From: Pseudomonas fluorescens
GTDB taxonomy: Bacteria; Pseudomonadota; Gammaproteobacteria; Pseudomonadales; Pseudomonadaceae
Reading direction: 5' to 3'
Assembly (NCBI RefSeq): GCF_902498065.1
Contig: NZ_CABVIR010000001.1
Span: 1,178,001-1,242,000, forward strand
DNA length: 64,000 nt
Of this stretch, positions 61,208 through 64,000 are shown piece by piece. Each line of letters begins with the position of its first letter. Within the stretch, counting starts at the first letter, position 1. Made by a program: the position numbers and the translations under genes. Under the pieces are notes generated by a model that saw nothing but the letters and a program-made list of their open reading frames with translations, ran no database searches and was not told the DNA's origin.

Positions 61208-64000
61208 TCATTCAGGGCCCTTCAACCGCAAAACAAGTTTGCGCAGTTCGCTAAACCACAAGACCGCACTCGCCATCGCCAAACAAAACCCCCACTGGCT
61301 CAGCGTCAATGCACTCGTGCTGAAAGCCTTGTTGAGTGGCGACCAGTGCACCACCGCAATCTGCAAGGCCACTGCCAGGGCAATTGCCCCCCAGAGCCAT
61401 CGATTGGCGAACAGCCCGACGAATGCACTGGCTGACTCCGAGCGAGCACTCAGTGCGTTAAACAGCTGGGCCAATACAAGGACCGTAAAACCACCGGTGC
61501 GCGCCGTATCCAGCGAATCGGTTCCCGGTATCAACCCTCCTGGCAGCATCCAGTCGACCGTCAACAAAGTCGCCAACGCCATGACCAACCCCACCTGCAG
61601 CACGCCCAGCCACATGCGTGTATCGATGATTCTGTCCGTAGACTTGCGCGGGCTACGCGTCATGACGTCTTTATTGTGCGGGTCAATGCCCATGGCAATG
61701 GCAGGCGCTGCATCCGTGATCAGATTGATCCACAGAATCTGGGTGGCCAGCAGCGGCAGGATGATCCCGCCCTCCTCATCCACCAGGCCGACGACGCCGG
61801 CCCCGACGACGGCAAGAAAGACCGTCAGTACTTCACCCATGTTGGAAGACAGCAAGTAACGAAGGAACTTGCGAATATTGTCCAGAATCCCGCGTCCTTC
61901 GCGAACGGCCAACACAATGGTCGCGAAGTTATCGTCAGCCAGAATCATTTTCCCTGCCTGCTTGGTCACCTCTGTGCCGGTGATGCCCATGGCAATGCCG
62001 ATATCTGCAGACTTAAGTGCGGGTGCGTCATTGACACCATCCCCGGTCATCGCCACCACATGTCCCTGCGCCTGAAGCGCATCGACAATCCGCAACTTAT
62101 GCGATGGCGCAACACGGGCGTAAACAGAGGTCGATTTAACCGCCTCGGCCAAAGCCTCATCGTCCAGCTTATCCAGATCGGCACCTGTCAACGCACCGGC
62201 ACCGGCCTCGATGATGCCCAGATCCTCGGCAATGCGGGCCGCCGTTCGCGGATGGTCGCCGGTGATCATAATGATGCGGATGCCTGCTCGATGGGCCTCG
62301 GCAATGGCCGGTGCGACTTCTTTGCGCGGTGGGTCGATGATGCCGACCGTACCGATGAAAATAAGCCCTGCCTCAAGGGATTCACCGGCCGCAACATCTT
62401 CACCGGCCGCCAAAGGACGGTACGCCACGGAAAGTGTGCGCAACGCGGCCCCCGACAACTCATTCACATCGGCCAAGGCTTTTGCACGAAGGTCGTCGGT
62501 GAGTGGCACGACATCCATCCCGACTTGAACCTGTGTGCAATGTTGAAGGAGTACATCCGGCGCCCCCTTGCTGATCAGCAGCTGCTCATCGCTGTGCTCG
62601 TGATCGATGACCAGTGCCGACATCATTTTTCGATCGGAGGTAAACGGTATTTCTGCCACGCGTTCGAAGCGTTCGATGCTGCGTGCAGGTGCATCCAGTT
62701 TGCGCTCAGCCACCAGAAAGGCACCCTCGGTCGGATCCCCCTGAATCACCCAGATGCCATCTTCCTGCTGCGCAAGCGCGGCATTGCCTGCCAGGCTTCC
62801 GCCGCGTAACAACAGGACATTTTCGCTGTGCACCGGGCCGCAAGTCATGGGCTGGTCCTGGTGATGTATCTGGCCCTGCGGGGCGTAACCGACACCGCTG
62901 ACCGCCGCCTTGCCGGATGCCGTCATGGTTTGCTGGATGGTCATCTCGGAACGAGTCAGCGTGCCAGTCTTGTCGGTGCAGATGACCGATGCCGACCCCA
63001 GGGTTTCCACCGAGGACAGTTGCTTGATGATGGCTTTGTTGCGAGCCATCCTTTGCACACCGAAAGCGAGCACCAATGACAGAACGGCAGGCAGCCCTTC
63101 AGGCACTGCGGCCACCGCCAGAGATACCCCCAACAGGAGAACCCGCAATACGTCGTCAGCACTGTGAATATCCGTGAGCATCAGCACAGCGACGACGACA
63201 ACCGAAGCGATGACCAGAACAGCAATACCGAGCATCCGCCCTATTTCGCGCACTTCCTTTTGCAGCGGCGTGACCTCTTCCTGCGTGACGTCGAGCAGAT
63301 GAGCGATCGCACCGATTTCAGTCGCCATACCGATCGCAGTGACGACGCCGAGCCCCGAACCCTGGGCGATAGCGGTGCCTTTGAACACCATGTTGGAGCG
63401 CTCTGCCAAAGGCACTTCGTTACGCAAACGTGCTGCATTTTTCCAGACTGCTTCACTTTCCCCAGTCAGCGATGCTTCCAGTACCCCTAAGGCATTGGCC
63501 TGAATAAGTCGGGCATCGGCACCCACCGAGTCGCCCTCGGATAACACCAGCAGATCACCGATCACCAGTTGGTGACTGGGGATGCGCGACGACACTCCGT
63601 CGCGAATGACGGAGGATGTGGTTTGAGTCAGTTTGGCCAATGCCGCAACCGCTCGTTGCGAGCGGGTTTCCTGGAAGAACCCCAAAAGCGCATTAGCCAG
63701 CACAATCAGCGTGATGACCACCGCATCAACAGGCCATTCTCGCCCCTCTCCAAGGAACCAGGTGACCAAGGTAATGGTCGCTGCGACCAGCAGCAGATAA
63801 ACCAGCGGATCCCGAAATTGCGCCAGCAAGTAATGCCAGGCGGGTTTGACCGGTTGAGTGCGTAACTCATTGGCCCCGTCACGGCACAGGCGCATTTGAG
63901 CCTGTGCATTGGACAAGCCTGCACGAATGTCAGAATCCAGCCTATGGGCAATCGTTTCGACTTCTTCGAGGTATGGAGACGCGATGCGACGACTGTCAGG
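61208..64000 (-). CDS. P-type cation-transporting ATPase (P2, Ca2+-like), N-terminus cut by window edge
   Basis: At least 930 residues of a P2-type ATPase. It has the actuator motif LTGESE, the phosphorylation site CTDKTGTLT, TGDGVNDAPAL and the TM4 motif PEGLP, which in SERCA-like pumps marks Ca2+ transport; PMR1- or MgtA-like roles are alternatives. The reading frame stays open from 63916 to the right edge (63917-64000) and gives residues like those of the cation-ATPase N-terminal domain (YLEEVETIAHRLDSDIRAGLS). So the true start lies beyond the window and TTG 63916 is not the start. Confidence 0.88.
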   Translation of the reverse strand, partial: PDSRRIASPYLEEVETIAHRLDSDIRAGLSNAQAQMRLCRDGANELRTQPVKPAWHYLLAQFRDPLVYLLLVAATITLVTWFLGEGREWPVDAVVITLIVLANALLGFFQETRSQRAVAALAKLTQTTSSVIRDGVSSRIPSHQLVIGDLLVLSEGDSVGADARLIQANALGVLEASLTGESEAVWKNAARLRNEVPLAERSNMVFKGTAIAQGSGLGVVTAIGMATEIGAIAHLLDVTQEEVTPLQKEVREIGRMLGIAVLVIASVVVVAVLMLTDIHSADDVLRVLLLGVSLAVAAVPEGLPAVLSLVLAFGVQRMARNKAIIKQLSSVETLGSASVICTDKTGTLTRSEMTIQQTMTASGKAAVSGVGYAPQGQIHHQDQPMTCGPVHSENVLLLRGGSLAGNAALAQQEDGIWVIQGDPTEGAFLVAERKLDAPARSIERFERVAEIPFTSDRKMMSALVIDHEHSDEQLLISKGAPDVLLQHCTQVQVGMDVVPLTDDLRAKALADVNELSGAALRTLSVAYRPLAAGEDVAAGESLEAGLIFIGTVGIIDPPRKEVAPAIAEAHRAGIRIIMITGDHPRTAARIAEDLGIIEAGAGALTGADLDKLDDEALAEAVKSTSVYARVAPSHKLRIVDALQAQGHVVAMTGDGVNDAPALKSADIGIAMGITGTEVTKQAGKMILADDNFATIVLAVREGRGILDNIRKFLRYLLSSNMGEVLTVFLAVVGAGVVGLVDEEGGIILPLLATQILWINLITDAAPAIAMGIDPHNKDVMTRSPRKSTDRIIDTRMWLGVLQVGLVMALATLLTVDWMLPGGLIPGTDSLDTARTGGFTVLVLAQLFNALSARSESASAFVGLFANRWLWGAIALAVALQIAVVHWSPLNKAFSTSALTLSQWGFCLAMASAVLWFSELRKLVLRLKGPE

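Noticed and set aside
63914..63916. TTG at 63916 as the start of the P-type ATPase
   Set aside because: The frame stays open to the right edge and encodes a family-like N-terminal segment, so the gene starts beyond the window.

Overview
The window looks like a Pseudomonas chromosome, probably of the fluorescens/putida group. It is GC-rich, genes are packed tightly on both strands, and many regulators (LysR, AraC, sigma-54) sit next to aromatic- and organic-acid catabolic operons. An OprD-family porin, a NahG/NahR pair and a furoate-type hmf cluster also fit. The genus is inferred from gene content; no rRNA or marker gene is present.

Layout: (1) 0-3.9 kb: the end of a LysR regulator, a Kef-type antiporter and two small uncharacterised genes. 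(2) 4-15.1 kb: a catabolic block best read as 2-furoate degradation: AraC regulator, XdhC-type maturation factor, alpha/beta hydrolase, MFS carrier, then hmfE, hmfD, hmfC, hmfB and hmfA in transcription order A to E on the minus strand. HmfA carries a C-terminal CoxG-like domain. (3) 15.2-17.5 kb: a GAF-PAS-GGDEF-EAL protein. (4) 17.6-28.7 kb: an accessory island. It holds a tightly overlapping DUF6361 / phospholipase-D-like / SNF2-type helicase operon, a 722-residue protein ending in a phosphoribosyltransferase motif, and a thymidylate-kinase-like P-loop protein. Every transcription unit in it is followed by a copy of the same composite direct repeat. This is the most likely place for an undescribed system, probably phage defence.

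(5) 28.8-32.8 kb: an AcoR-like sigma-54 activator divergent from a flavin monooxygenase with a clear -24/-12 promoter. (6) 32.9-36.7 kb: a light/DNA-repair operon (DUF393, lipoprotein, SDR, DUF6482, FeS-type photolyase) with operator candidates of the LitR/PplR type. (7) 36.7-43.2 kb: a LysR regulator divergent from a tautomerase / antibiotic-biosynthesis-monooxygenase-fold / nitroreductase operon, then nahG (salicylate hydroxylase), an aromatic-acid MFS carrier and nahR, with a NahR-type box before nahG. (8) 43.3-51.3 kb: a tricarboxylate/dicarboxylate unit (chemoreceptor, OprD porin, CitMHS carrier, DctA carrier, PrpF/GalD-type isomerase) with a divergent LysR regulator. (9) 51.5-64 kb: a CPA1 antiporter, a three-gene RND efflux pump, a PotE-like antiporter, a solute-binding protein, and a P-type cation ATPase that runs off the right edge.

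No rRNA, tRNA, CRISPR array, integrase or complete insertion sequence was found. Start codons were adjusted where a ribosome binding site or family N-terminus favours an internal start; these choices are stated per gene.
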